A stretch of 47,173 bases of DNA from Acidobacteriota bacterium (GTDB taxonomy: Bacteria; Acidobacteriota; Terriglobia; Terriglobales; Acidobacteriaceae), in NCBI GenBank assembly GCA_021778845.1, contig JAJYBU010000029.1, positions 1 to 47,173 on the forward strand, given 5' to 3'. The position numbers were made by a program, and so were the translations under genes. The notes below the pieces were generated by a model. The model ran no database searches and was not told the DNA's origin. It saw nothing but the letters and a program-made list of their open reading frames with translations. The first letter of the stretch is position 1. Each line of letters starts with the position of its first letter. Shown here one piece after another: positions 32,534 through 42,064 of this stretch.

Positions 32534-34573
32534 GTGAAACTTGTTTCATTCAGGGTCCAGAATTTTCGCTCCGTCACAGATAGCGGCAATATAACTGTCG
32601 CAAAACTCACGAGCCTTGTCGGGCGAAATGAGGCGGGTAAGAGCAATCTGCTCCTTGCTCTCCACAGCATGAACCCGCACGGCGGCCCCACTGACCTGTC
32701 GCCGATAAAGAATTTCCCCCGGCAGCGCCGTCTTTCAGAATGCAATGACGATACTCCAGTGGTTTCTACAGTGTGGGAGTTTACTGCCCAGGAACAGGCC
32801 GCATTAGCTGCGATGTTCCCTCGCGCTGCGGGCGTCACACACGTCGATATCGGGAGACGTTATAAAGCTGCAACGAAGACAGTCGGATTTCAGGGCCTCA
32901 AGCCGGTCGCTTTTTCTGCAAGCGAAGTGGCAACTCGTCTACGCAAGATCACGCCGGTTGCAGAAGTCGAAATCGAGAAACTTGATCCCGCAGCTCAGGC
33001 TGCACCGAAAGAGTCGCTCAAGACGCTCGCCCTTGCTCTGTCAACCGCAGGCGGCGCAACAGCATGGGCAGCAGTCGCCGGTCCCGCACTGGCAGTATTT
33101 CGCAAGGCAATGGCAGTCTTCGCGATTGCGCTTCCCGACAGGGAAGACGGTTTGCTTGCAGAACTGGAAGAAATTGCGGACCAAATTAACAAAGATGATC
33201 CAGCATATGTAGCCGCCCGCAAGTGGGTCGTCACGTTGTTGCCCACCTTCGTCTACGTTGACGAATACCCAGAATTGACAGGGCACCAGAATATTGCCGA
33301 ATACCTCACCCGCAAGGCAAACCCTTCTCAGTTGACCGAAGCTGATCTAAATTTTGAGAAGATGTGCAAGGTCGCTGACCTCGATCCAACACTGTTAAAT
33401 CAACTGCACGGCACGAACGGTCACGAGACACGTAATCAGCTTGCCAACAGGTCGAGCGCGATTGTCACGGGTGAATTGCGAAGGCTTTGGAAAGACCGCC
33501 AGTTGAAGGTGCGCTTTAGTCCAGATGCCAATCATCTCGACACGTTTATTTCTGACCCCAACTCTGTCTATGACGTAGAGGTAAATCTCAATGAGCGTAG
33601 CCGTGGTCTCAAGTGGTTCTTCTCGTTCTACATCTCGTTTTCTGCCGATACCAAGGGCGGAATTTCAGAGAATGCGATACTCCTGCTGGACGAGCCTGGT
33701 CTGTACTTGCACGCTTTGTCTCAGGCCGACCTTCTGCGCCATTTCACAGTCGATTTCAAAAATCAGATCGTCTACACCACTCACTCTCCTTTCATGGTGC
33801 CTACTGACAATCTTGATGGGATTCGTACCGTCAGCATCGAACAGGACTCGGGCACAACGGTATCGAATGACCCCACAGGCGACTCCAGAACTCTCTTTCC
33901 GATCCAGGCGGCCCTTGGCTACTCGATGTCACAAAGCCTCTTCCTTGGAGCCAACAACCTGATCATCGAAGGCGTGACCGACTTCTGGATACTATCTTCG
34001 GCCTCGAGCTACTTGGAAAGCTTTGGCAAGGGTGGCCTGCCTAAGGAAATGACCTTAACGCCCGCCGGTGGAGCACAAAAAATTCCATACATGGTCTCTC
34101 TACTCACCTCTGAGCGACTACAGGTGTTGGTACTTTTCGATGAAGAAAAGCAGTCGCGAGTGACTCGTGACGAGCTGGTTAAGGCGAAGCTCATCAGAGA
34201 CGACAATATCGTATTTGTCAGTGACGGCTTCGATCCTGGGGCTAAGCCTGTTGAAGCAGACCTTGAAGATATCTTCGAGCCAGCCGTTTACGATGCGCTA
34301 GTCGCGGAGAGCTATAAAAGAGAATTGAAGGGAAAGAAGCTCGAACTGAATGTGCAAATCCCTCGTATAGTAAAGCGTTACGAGAAAGCTTTCCAAGACC
34401 TGGGAATGGAGTTCCATAAAACACGCCCAGCACGGCTGCTACTAAACAAAATGGCGACTGATGCGGACAGCATGATTCCCGCTAGTACGACCGAGCGTTT
34501 CGAGCGCCTTTTCGAAAAGATTACAAAGCTTCACGCTGCCAACGTGAAACGTAACGCCGCCCCTTTTAGTTGA
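32534..34573 (+). CDS. OLD-family ATPase/TOPRIM protein
   Basis: A 679-residue protein. LVGRNEAGKSNLL (about residues 28-40) is the Walker A motif, AILLLDEPGLYLH the Walker B, and YTTHSPFMVP the switch region of an ABC/SMC-like ATPase. From about residue 475 a TOPRIM domain follows: NLIIEGVTDFWIL holds the conserved Glu and VLVLFDEEKQ the acidic cluster. OLD proteins include P2 Old and GajA of Gabija, which are antiphage nucleases. No GajB-like helicase is adjacent, so this is a stand-alone OLD gene. GTG start with GGGAG upstream. It is 63 nt from the methyltransferase and likely part of the same defence cassette. Confidence 0.87.
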   Translation: MKLVSFRVQNFRSVTDSGNITVAKLTSLVGRNEAGKSNLLLALHSMNPHGGPTDLSPIKNFPRQRRLSECNDDTPVVSTVWEFTAQEQAALAAMFPRAAGVTHVDIGRRYKAATKTVGFQGLKPVAFSASEVATRLRKITPVAEVEIEKLDPAAQAAPKESLKTLALALSTAGGATAWAAVAGPALAVFRKAMAVFAIALPDREDGLLAELEEIADQINKDDPAYVAARKWVVTLLPTFVYVDEYPELTGHQNIAEYLTRKANPSQLTEADLNFEKMCKVADLDPTLLNQLHGTNGHETRNQLANRSSAIVTGELRRLWKDRQLKVRFSPDANHLDTFISDPNSVYDVEVNLNERSRGLKWFFSFYISFSADTKGGISENAILLLDEPGLYLHALSQADLLRHFTVDFKNQIVYTTHSPFMVPTDNLDGIRTVSIEQDSGTTVSNDPTGDSRTLFPIQAALGYSMSQSLFLGANNLIIEGVTDFWILSSASSYLESFGKGGLPKEMTLTPAGGAQKIPYMVSLLTSERLQVLVLFDEEKQSRVTRDELVKAKLIRDDNIVFVSDGFDPGAKPVEADLEDIFEPAVYDALVAESYKRELKGKKLELNVQIPRIVKRYEKAFQDLGMEFHKTRPARLLLNKMATDADSMIPASTTERFERLFEKITKLHAANVKRNAAPFS

Positions 34574-35080
34574 GCCCCCGAGGAGTCAGAAAGCAATTCG
34601 TCGGTGGATCTCACTAAGTGTCGCGGGTGCTGTAGCGAGAAACACATCGGGAAAGTGTTCTGGCTCGCGATGCAGTCAGACGAGTTTTGCTTACCGCCTT
34701 TTTCATGAAGGTGTAGACGGGCGAGTTTCCCTCACAGGGAAATCGCTTCGCTTCTGGCTAGCCAGGACACTTACGCGGACGAACCTATAGGCTATCGCCG
34801 ACGCGCGCACCGACGCCGAATTAGTACAGATATATAGGATTTCTGGAGGTAATGTTCGCTCCAAGAACGGACTCAGCACGTTGTGGAAGATGCCGGTCGT
34901 ACCGACGTTATTCACTCATTCGCGCAGCGTCGGTCTACGAGCTTGGGGCAGCAAGCGCGTAAAGCCGGTACAGGAAGAATCTGCTGGCCACTATCAGTTG
35001 AATTTGTATTTAGATCTCGATTCCGGGCCTGAACTGCAGAAGGCTCTCAAGATCAAAGGACGATCTGCTGACCGGATCGG
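34574..35080. other. Non-coding gap, 507 nt
   Basis: A gap between the convergently placed OLD gene and relaxase gene. A hairpin TTTCCCT-CAC-AGGGAAA (34726-34742) is visible without a following T-run. No protein-coding frame is convincing. It may mark the junction between the defence cassette and the conjugation module. Confidence 0.4.
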
Positions 35081-38000
35081 CTAAAGTTCGATGGCGTATC
35101 CCTCGAACTCGACGGAAGGAGTGTCGATCTCCGGCATCGGGATTTCCGCTACAGATGGAACAGCAAATTGTTTGTGCATGGCAAGCTCAGGCGCGGCGGC
35201 TTGGTAGCCGTCCGACGTGTACATGGTCAGTTCGTGGAGTCTGGTCGGAAGCTGGGGGAGGGCTTCGCGCTGTGCCATGATCTGTTCGGCCTCGCCACTC
35301 AGGATGACGCGATCGACAGCTAGGCGTCTGGTCGATTCGACGGCATAGCCGTACTCCACATGTTGCGCCTGTTCGGGGGTGAGTTGCAGCCTCGCTCCCG
35401 AATCGACTTGGACAGAGAGGCTGCCATCATCGTGAATGTGCTCGATGGTGGCGAGAGTACCGACGCGGATACCTTGCTTCCACTCGGAGCGAGTGAACTG
35501 AATGCGCTCACCCTTGGCGAACTCGCGGTCCTCGGAGCTGTAAACGATCGCCTTAAGGCGCATTTGCCACTCCTTTGTAGGATTGTAGACTCGGGGGCTA
35601 TCATCCGCTCCGGTGACGGTAATGAGGTTTTTTTCGGCGTCTACGCCGGTCACTGTTACATAGGTGTTCGGGGCGATTCCCAGCTCATCGCTGCCCTTGC
35701 TGCCGTAGCGGATCACGTCTCCGACTGCATAGTTCGCGGCGATCTTGGCATCTTTGTCTGTCAGGAGTTTGTCCGTGAGGACGTTGGCGCTGAAGGTTTC
35801 GCCCAGACGCCCCTGCTCGTGAAGATCCGCACGTATGAGCCGCGTAAGCTGCTCGCGCTCCGTCTTGTCGGGAGCGAAGATGACGGCGCGGTCTTCTTTG
35901 GAAACGTAGTCCTGGGCCACGGCAGCCACGCGGTGTTCCGGGTCGCTGTAGACGTGGATACGATTCGTGTCGCGCAGGAGCATGGTTGCGGAATGTGGGT
36001 CGTCGCGCCGGAAGCTGTCCAGCGCTTGCCGCACATCGTTGAGGTCGAGGGCTGCGCTCTTGGAAACATCGGTGGCCAGCCGCTCGCCCAAGGTTCCGGT
36101 GTCGTTGGTGTAGATGCGGGCATCGTAGGCGGCGCGGGAGATGGCGACGTAGGCCAGACGATCATTGATGAGCGAACGGCTGGAATCGGTATCGATATTG
36201 GCGATCACGCGGTCAGCAGTGAGCCCCTGCGAGCTGTGGGACGTGACCGCGTAGCCGTGGTCGAGTTGTCGGAACTCGGTGGGGTCGAAGGTCACCTCGC
36301 GCCCGGCTTTGCCGTCAATGCGTACGGTGATGGAGCGCTCCTCCAAGGCCGTGATGGTGCCGAGGTCGCGATTGGCAATGCCGAGATCGCGGTTACCGGA
36401 GGTGAACTGGATTCGCTCACCCAAACTGAAATCCCGGCTGCGCTCTTCAAAGACATTGACCCCGTATAGCCGCTTCGGATCGTAGGAGACCTGTTCGCCG
36501 TTCTGCTTCTGGACGGTGAGGATGTTGGTCCGGGCGTCCACGCCGATCACGCGGGCCTCGGAATCCCGCTCGAATCCGAGAGCCTTGCTGCCGGATTCGT
36601 AGCGGATTACATCGCCGGGATTGTAGAGCGCCGCCCAAGTACGGCCTGCACCGGTGAGGTCGGATCGATGCGCGAGTGTCTGGAGCACGCGGCTGTCCGG
36701 TGAGAGTTGGCCGGTGCTTTGCAGCTCGGCGCGGATGGCCTCGTTGATCTGCTGACGGCTCCGGTTGTCCGGGGAGACGACGAGTGTATTCTCCGGTTGG
36801 GCGGCATAGTCCTTTGCGATGGCCGCGATACGATCCACGCCGTTCTTTACCTCGGTCACGCGGCCCTGCTGGGCCAACAACTCGACGCCCTTCTCTGTCT
36901 CTCCGGTGGCAAGGTGCTGGACCGCTTTCAGCAGCTTCGCATCCTTTTGGCGCATGATCTGGTCGAGTTGCGAGGTTTGCATCCCGGCCCGCTGCATTTG
37001 CTCGAAGGGCTTGCCGGCCTCTACACCCTGATGCTGGCGGACGTCACCGATGACCAGAACGCGATCGTCAGACGAGACCCTCTGAAGAAAATCACGCATT
37101 TGCTTCGAAGAAGCGAGCGAGGATTCATCGAGCATATAAAGGTGGCGCTGACCCGGCGTGTCCTCCGCTTTGCGGGCGAGGAAGCTCTGTAGGGTGCTCG
37201 CCTCAATTCCGGCCTCGCGGAGCTGGCCAGCTGCGCGGGATGTGGGCGCAAAACCCTCCACCTTGTACCCCTTCGCCTCAGCGCCTTTGCGGATGGTTTC
37301 AAGGGTCAGGGTCTTGCCGGTCCCGGCCAAACCCTGAAGCCCATGAACGCGGTCCGTCGAGGTCAGTACCTCATGAACAACACGGCGCTGGGCGTCATTT
37401 AGAAAGCTCCTCGCATCGGCCTGTGCGAAGGCTTCGCGTTCCATCATCATGGGCGCAAGAGCGTGTCTGCCGTCCCGAACCTGCTGGATATTGGCACGCT
37501 CGGCGGCCAAGGTTTCAGGCGTCGTAAACCGCTGCGCGGAGTCATAGGTTCGCTGGCCGACAGTTTGAAACTGGCCCTGCTCACGGCGTGCCGAAAACTC
37601 AGCGCGTACCTCGGAAAAGGTCGCTTCGCCCATGCCGCGCCGAAGCGCGGCGGTCATGATCGCCCGCTCGTCGGCAACGGCTTCGCGCTCGAACAAATGA
37701 TCGCGGGCGAAGGTCATCGCCTCCTGTGCGCGGACGGGCGAAGGTTGCCGTTTACCTTGCTCGATGGATCGCTGCCGGGCCTCTGCAACGACACGGCTCG
37801 CCTCGTTGCCGAACTTGGCGGCTACCTCACGGTGCGCCTGCAACACCTGCTCCTTGGTAATGTCTTGTTTCTTTTCGCGGGTAGCGTGCGCGGCGATCTC
37901 TGCGGCTTCTGGCCCCTTATACGCATTCCGCTCCAGATATTCCCTGATCTTCTCGGAACGTGGGCTGGACGCATCAAGGTACTCCTGTGAGTAGCCTTTG

Positions 38001-38713
38001 ACTTCGGGAGCGCCAGAACGCCCACGCTCCAGCTCATAGCCCAGCTCGCGGAGCTTGTACATCAGGTGCGACTGGTACACCGCCGTCGCGTAGCTCTGGC
38101 TCTCAAAGAACGCCCGCTCTTGGAGGGCACGGGTAGAGCCGTCCTCCCGTGCAGTCACGTTGAAGATAACGGCATGGGTGTGGAGTTGGGGAGCGGCGTA
38201 TCCATCGACCGGGCGGGCAGTGTCGTGCTCAAACTTGGCTGCAACAAACCGTCCAGTATGCTCGGAGGGGTTGTTGCCGCCGATCCGCGCTTGCGTGTAG
38301 CGCTCCAACTCGGAGAGCGCGGCGGTCACCGCTTCACGGTGAGCGACGCGCACACGCTCATCTCCGCCCACCAAGGCGGTCAGAGATACGGACTTTGGCG
38401 CGGAAAACGTAGCATCCCAACCCGCGCGATGCTCCACCGTCTTGGTAATGGAACCATCCGGGTTGGTCTGTTCGCTGGCGATGCGATGCCTCACCATCTG
38501 CTTGCCGGTCTGCGGATGCTGGCCATTGGCGAGAGCCATGAAGTCGGCTTTACTGACGGCTCCCGAAAGACCGAGCCTGTCGGCCAACCCTCCCTGCCAC
38601 TCACCCAGTAGGGCGTCGTCTTTCGCGTAGTAGCTCTGTGTCTCGGACACGAAATCCTTGGTGTGATAAGTGCCCGCTTGCGAAGCATTGAGGGCCTTCG
38701 AAATGGTGAGCAT
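35081..38713 (-). CDS. MobF-family conjugative relaxase/helicase (TrwC/TraI-like)
   Basis: A 1,210-residue protein. Residues 1-300 form the relaxase domain: adjacent catalytic tyrosines at 28-29 (ETQSYYAKDD) and the metal site H163...H178-x-H180 in FEHDTARPVDGYAAPQLHTH. A RecD-like helicase follows, with Walker A GLAGTGKT at 461-468. The C-terminal part contains repeated SH3-like segments (DVIRYESGSKALGFERDSEARVIGV and similar). It would nick oriT, attach to the 5' end and unwind the transferred strand. It follows the TrwB-like gene by six bases. Its size lies between R388 TrwC (966) and F TraI (1,756). Confidence 0.92.
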   Translation of the reverse strand: MLTISKALNASQAGTYHTKDFVSETQSYYAKDDALLGEWQGGLADRLGLSGAVSKADFMALANGQHPQTGKQMVRHRIASEQTNPDGSITKTVEHRAGWDATFSAPKSVSLTALVGGDERVRVAHREAVTAALSELERYTQARIGGNNPSEHTGRFVAAKFEHDTARPVDGYAAPQLHTHAVIFNVTAREDGSTRALQERAFFESQSYATAVYQSHLMYKLRELGYELERGRSGAPEVKGYSQEYLDASSPRSEKIREYLERNAYKGPEAAEIAAHATREKKQDITKEQVLQAHREVAAKFGNEASRVVAEARQRSIEQGKRQPSPVRAQEAMTFARDHLFEREAVADERAIMTAALRRGMGEATFSEVRAEFSARREQGQFQTVGQRTYDSAQRFTTPETLAAERANIQQVRDGRHALAPMMMEREAFAQADARSFLNDAQRRVVHEVLTSTDRVHGLQGLAGTGKTLTLETIRKGAEAKGYKVEGFAPTSRAAGQLREAGIEASTLQSFLARKAEDTPGQRHLYMLDESSLASSKQMRDFLQRVSSDDRVLVIGDVRQHQGVEAGKPFEQMQRAGMQTSQLDQIMRQKDAKLLKAVQHLATGETEKGVELLAQQGRVTEVKNGVDRIAAIAKDYAAQPENTLVVSPDNRSRQQINEAIRAELQSTGQLSPDSRVLQTLAHRSDLTGAGRTWAALYNPGDVIRYESGSKALGFERDSEARVIGVDARTNILTVQKQNGEQVSYDPKRLYGVNVFEERSRDFSLGERIQFTSGNRDLGIANRDLGTITALEERSITVRIDGKAGREVTFDPTEFRQLDHGYAVTSHSSQGLTADRVIANIDTDSSRSLINDRLAYVAISRAAYDARIYTNDTGTLGERLATDVSKSAALDLNDVRQALDSFRRDDPHSATMLLRDTNRIHVYSDPEHRVAAVAQDYVSKEDRAVIFAPDKTEREQLTRLIRADLHEQGRLGETFSANVLTDKLLTDKDAKIAANYAVGDVIRYGSKGSDELGIAPNTYVTVTGVDAEKNLITVTGADDSPRVYNPTKEWQMRLKAIVYSSEDREFAKGERIQFTRSEWKQGIRVGTLATIEHIHDDGSLSVQVDSGARLQLTPEQAQHVEYGYAVESTRRLAVDRVILSGEAEQIMAQREALPQLPTRLHELTMYTSDGYQAAAPELAMHKQFAVPSVAEIPMPEIDTPSVEFEGYAIEL

Positions 38714-38719
38714 CGGCGG

Positions 38720-41131
38720 CTACTCCAGAGATAGGCTGAACTGCGCATCGTCGGAAGGCGGCAAGATGTGACTGGAACGATGCCGGTGCAGCGGGACCAG
38801 ATACGGGTCTAAATCCGTGAGCATGATCGGGGCGGAAGAGGTCAGCTCCGGCTGCCCTTCAGTCCGCTTGACGATATCGGCCCACCCTTGTTTGATCGCC
38901 TTCAACTCGTCTTCAGAGAAGTCGCGGCCCTGCTCCTCCAGCGACTCCCGGAACTGTTGCAACTCCAGAAGAAACTCAGCAGCAACGGCGGCGATGCCGG
39001 TGAGCTGGTCTGCCGACGGCTCTATAGCGTGCGCCTTGGCTTTCTCCTCGGCTCGATCCCAGTCCAGCGTGAGGGCGCGCCGGTACTGTGCCCCTCCTTT
39101 CTGCTTCGGCTCCTGCGGGGCTTTGGCGTCCGATTTGGGCTCCGTTGGCGTCTCTAGCTGCGTTGGAGGTTCCACCAAAGCCGGGGATGGCGCAGGTGTT
39201 AGCGGCTCCAGGGTGCGGCGATCAAACTTGAGCTTGTCGTCGGCGTTTTCGCGAGGAATAAACGCATCCGTCACGGTCGGCAGGCCGTGGTAGTCGAAGT
39301 CGAAGCGGGCGATCCGGTTGCCAAGTTTGAGATATGCGCGGCGGTCGTCCAGACCAGAGATTTCAGACGCCATCACCAGAGGCTCAATCTGCCTATCGAT
39401 GGTGTAGTTCTTGCCTGTGCGGGAGCCGTCGAAGTGCGTCTCCTTGAGGCGCTCGATCTCGACCTTACCGAGCGTTTCGGAGATCCACTCGGCGGCTTTA
39501 CCCTCCGTGGTCTTCATGAAGATTTTGGTGGCGGGCTGGCTCAACATGACCTCGGCGATCTTGCCATAGATGTCCTCCAGTTGGGCACGACCTTGGAAGC
39601 CGACCACGAGCGGATTTTTCGATTTCCGGCTCTCGGTCATGGCGCTATGAAGCTGGGGTAGTTTCTGCAGGCTGGCCAACTCGTCGATCACAAACCAAAC
39701 CTGCTTTTGCCCCGGCTTGGGAATCTCCATCAAGCGCATCACCAAAATGTCGATCCAGAGCGAGATGAGTGGACGCAGTACCTCGCGCTGGGACTTCTTG
39801 GAAGTAATAAAGATCCAACCCTCGCGCTTTTTAGCCCAGTCCGTGGCATTCCAAATGGACGTGGTTTCCTCATTCCTTGGGAGCAGACGGAGGCTCTGCG
39901 CGACCAGGCCCAGACTGGCCAGAACGCCTGCCGCCTGTGGCCCGGCCTTGCGGTCGATGTAGAACGCCATCTCCGTCCCTTTGACCTTCTTTTGCAGGAA
40001 ACTTTCATCAGCCATCCACTCCGCCAACGTGTGCGGCGTCGGACCTTCGCGGAGCAGGTGGGCGAAGATTTGAGCAGGCGTCCGGTAGAAGAACTCCTTG
40101 TTGGAACTGTTGGAGCTGCCGCCTGACGGCTGATACAGGGACTCTGAGATCGTCGTGGCCTCCTGGTTGCTCTCGATCTCCATGGCGGGCGACCAGAACG
40201 GGCACCGCGCGTCAAGCGGATTGAGGATGATGTCGCCGCGTTTTTCGTCGAAGAATCGCTGCACGAACTCTGAGGCCGGGTCATACACGATGGCCACATC
40301 GCCACGGTCCCGAATCTGCCGAAGGAGCTGCATGATGAGGGTGGTCTTGCCTGCACCGGTGTCGCCCATCATCTGGAAGTGCTGGGACTCTTTGCCGGGC
40401 GGAATCCGCATGAGCCCGGTCATCTCCGTCGTCTTGAAACCGAGTCCCAGATGGGCATGGTTGCCGCCCTTCTTACTGGCTCTCCATGCAAGAAATTCGC
40501 CCAGAGGATGACGCCAGAACTCGCGCATGACGGCGCGGTGGAACTCACGAGGTGTCATCATCTCGGGGCCACGGAGCACGCGGCCATACTTTAGAACTTT
40601 GAGCCGCTTGATATCGGCGGGGACAGAGAACCAGAGCATGATGGCGAATGGCACCCCGGCCTCGATGTAACTCAAAAGGAAGAGGCGCGGAATACTCTGG
40701 CCATTGAAGAACGTAAAGCGAAGCCAACGATACAGCGAGGCATCCTGGAACCTCTGCGACAAACTGCGCCCGAACCACCGATAGCCCTGCGCCTTCGGTA
40801 AAGCGGTGAGTTGGACAGGGACGGTCTTTCCGTTCGGGAGTGTCGTTTGGCCGTCCTCGAAATCGACTGGCAGGGCAAGACGCGGCTGCTTCCTAGTTAC
40901 TCCGTAGAGATAAAACAGCCGGTACTCGCCGTCCTGATGGAAGGCCGAGCCCACGGCCGCGCGGACGTAGTCTGTGAAGTAGCTCCGCTGCATGATGGGC
41001 ATGGAAAACGCGACCCGCTGCCATGCGAAGAAGCAGAGGCACAGGAGTGCAACTCCAAATGCTGTGAAGGTGTACACCGGCACAGTCGGCGGTGTAATGA
41101 GGGTCTCTTTTCTTCCCCAGCTCGATGCCAT
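38720..41131 (-). CDS. Type IV coupling protein (TrwB/TraD-like)
   Basis: An 803-residue ATPase. Two N-terminal membrane segments (about 20-42 and 150-170) anchor it, GDTGAGKTT at 256-264 is the Walker A motif, and VWFVIDELASL the Walker B. The last 180 residues are a Pro/Glu-rich tail ending in SLSLE. Such proteins bring the relaxosome to the type IV secretion channel. The channel genes themselves are not in the window. The gene lies between the accessory protein and the relaxase, the order of trwA-trwB-trwC in R388. Confidence 0.9.
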   Translation of the reverse strand: MASSWGRKETLITPPTVPVYTFTAFGVALLCLCFFAWQRVAFSMPIMQRSYFTDYVRAAVGSAFHQDGEYRLFYLYGVTRKQPRLALPVDFEDGQTTLPNGKTVPVQLTALPKAQGYRWFGRSLSQRFQDASLYRWLRFTFFNGQSIPRLFLLSYIEAGVPFAIMLWFSVPADIKRLKVLKYGRVLRGPEMMTPREFHRAVMREFWRHPLGEFLAWRASKKGGNHAHLGLGFKTTEMTGLMRIPPGKESQHFQMMGDTGAGKTTLIMQLLRQIRDRGDVAIVYDPASEFVQRFFDEKRGDIILNPLDARCPFWSPAMEIESNQEATTISESLYQPSGGSSNSSNKEFFYRTPAQIFAHLLREGPTPHTLAEWMADESFLQKKVKGTEMAFYIDRKAGPQAAGVLASLGLVAQSLRLLPRNEETTSIWNATDWAKKREGWIFITSKKSQREVLRPLISLWIDILVMRLMEIPKPGQKQVWFVIDELASLQKLPQLHSAMTESRKSKNPLVVGFQGRAQLEDIYGKIAEVMLSQPATKIFMKTTEGKAAEWISETLGKVEIERLKETHFDGSRTGKNYTIDRQIEPLVMASEISGLDDRRAYLKLGNRIARFDFDYHGLPTVTDAFIPRENADDKLKFDRRTLEPLTPAPSPALVEPPTQLETPTEPKSDAKAPQEPKQKGGAQYRRALTLDWDRAEEKAKAHAIEPSADQLTGIAAVAAEFLLELQQFRESLEEQGRDFSEDELKAIKQGWADIVKRTEGQPELTSSAPIMLTDLDPYLVPLHRHRSSHILPPSDDAQFSLSLE

Positions 41132-41134
41132 GGC

Positions 41135-41533
41135 TTAGCTCTCCTTTGCGGTGTTCAACCGCTGTGTCTGTTCTGCCAGCTCCCGGGCGATGCGGCGCTT
41201 CACTTTTTGCACTTCGGCGTGGATCTTTGTGTACTCAGCCTCGGGTAGAGCGCGAGTCTGACCGATCATCTTCAGCATGTTGACCAGCAACATGCGCGTG
41301 GCGACGAGTTCTACCAGAATTACGTCAGGACCATTGCGCCGGGCGGCTTCGATCAGAATCTCGCGTGCCCATTCGCTCACCGCTTTGCCGTTGTGGGCGG
41401 CGGCGGTTTCAAGCAACCTCAGTTCCGGTTCAGTCAGTTTGGAGTTGACGGAGAACACCCTGCCGCTGCGCCCGCGTGAGCGGCGAAGCCGAGTGCTGAG
41501 GTCAATGCCAACGGGAGACGCTGTGAGGCTCAT
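41135..41533 (-). CDS. Small relaxosome accessory protein (TrwA/MobC-like)
   Basis: A 132-residue protein. The central helix-rich part (KLTEPELRLLETAAAHNGKAVSEWAREILIEAA) resembles the ribbon-helix-helix and following helices of plasmid mobilisation proteins, and the N-terminus is Arg-rich. TrwA of R388 (121 residues) has the same position, directly upstream of the coupling protein, and binds oriT. The gap to the TrwB-like gene is only three bases. It would bind the palindromes at 41545-41616. Family assignment rests on pattern and context. Confidence 0.7.
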   Translation of the reverse strand: MSLTASPVGIDLSTRLRRSRGRSGRVFSVNSKLTEPELRLLETAAAHNGKAVSEWAREILIEAARRNGPDVILVELVATRMLLVNMLKMIGQTRALPEAEYTKIHAEVQKVKRRIARELAEQTQRLNTAKES

Positions 41534-41712
41534 AAATACCTCGAAGATGTTGGATTCCTATAGGAATCCAACATCTGGTAAGTGCTTGAATCAAGGGCGG
41601 ATTCCTATAGGAATCCACTTCCGGCGAAAACGACACCCTCCGAGGGATGGAGTGTCAACATTCTTCCGGTGCGCAGCACCGTAGTGGCTCTGCCACTGCT
41701 TTAGAAGCGGGA
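41534..41712. promoter_or_regulatory. Candidate oriT and promoter region
   Basis: This 179-nt non-coding stretch precedes the trwABC-like module. A perfect 32-bp palindrome spans 41545-41576, and its inner 18 bases (GGATTCCTATAGGAATCC) recur exactly at 41599-41616, with centres 47 bp apart. A shorter CTTGA/TCAAG repeat lies between them. In R388 the corresponding position holds oriT, with TrwA-binding sites and the nic site. The sequence CTATAG at the palindrome centres resembles the core of known MobF nic regions, but I cannot identify the nic site with confidence. Confidence 0.6.
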
Positions 41713-42039
41713 TCATGCCTTCGATCCCGCCACAAATGCTGCTGGTTGTGCTGGCGATGATGCTGCGGATACCGGCTTCTTTACGGGCGGCTCCGCTGCA
41801 TCGGTAGCTGGCGCTCGACGGACGCGAAGCGTGGACGAAGCCTGCTTGGCTTGCGGCGTCTTCAGGAAGTCTTGGAAGTCGCGATCTTTCGAGAAGACAT
41901 ACGCGAGCGCCTGCTCCACCACGTCATCTGCGGATGCGTGGATGAAAGCGGCGTACTGATCGACCTGAGCAGCAGTTGAATCAGTCAGCTTGATAGAGGC
42001 GCTGACCTGGCGGGTTTGGATGACTTCGAGTAATGGCAT
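41713..42039 (-). CDS. Ribbon-helix-helix (CopG-like) plasmid protein
   Basis: A 108-residue protein. The first 50 residues have the pattern of a ribbon-helix-helix: VSASIKLTDSTAAQVDQYAAF as strand and first helix, then ASADDVVEQALAYVF as the second. The second half is a low-complexity Ala/Pro/Val tail. The start at 42039 has AAAGGAG upstream; the longer frame to 42123 overlaps the primase gene. It would bind DNA as a dimer, possibly at the palindromes immediately downstream or at a replication control site. Confidence 0.65.
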   Translation of the reverse strand: MPLLEVIQTRQVSASIKLTDSTAAQVDQYAAFIHASADDVVEQALAYVFSKDRDFQDFLKTPQAKQASSTLRVRRAPATDAAEPPVKKPVSAASSPAQPAAFVAGSKA

Positions 42040-42064
42040 TGGAGTTCTCCTTTGGGTGGTGGAT

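Noticed and set aside
34881..35084. Short plus-strand frame before the relaxase end
   Set aside because: No ribosome-binding site, no family resemblance and it ends in the relaxase stop region.
35360..36469. 369-codon open frame on the plus strand
   Set aside because: It lies wholly inside the relaxase gene on the other strand, whose motifs are clear; its translation has no recognisable domain.
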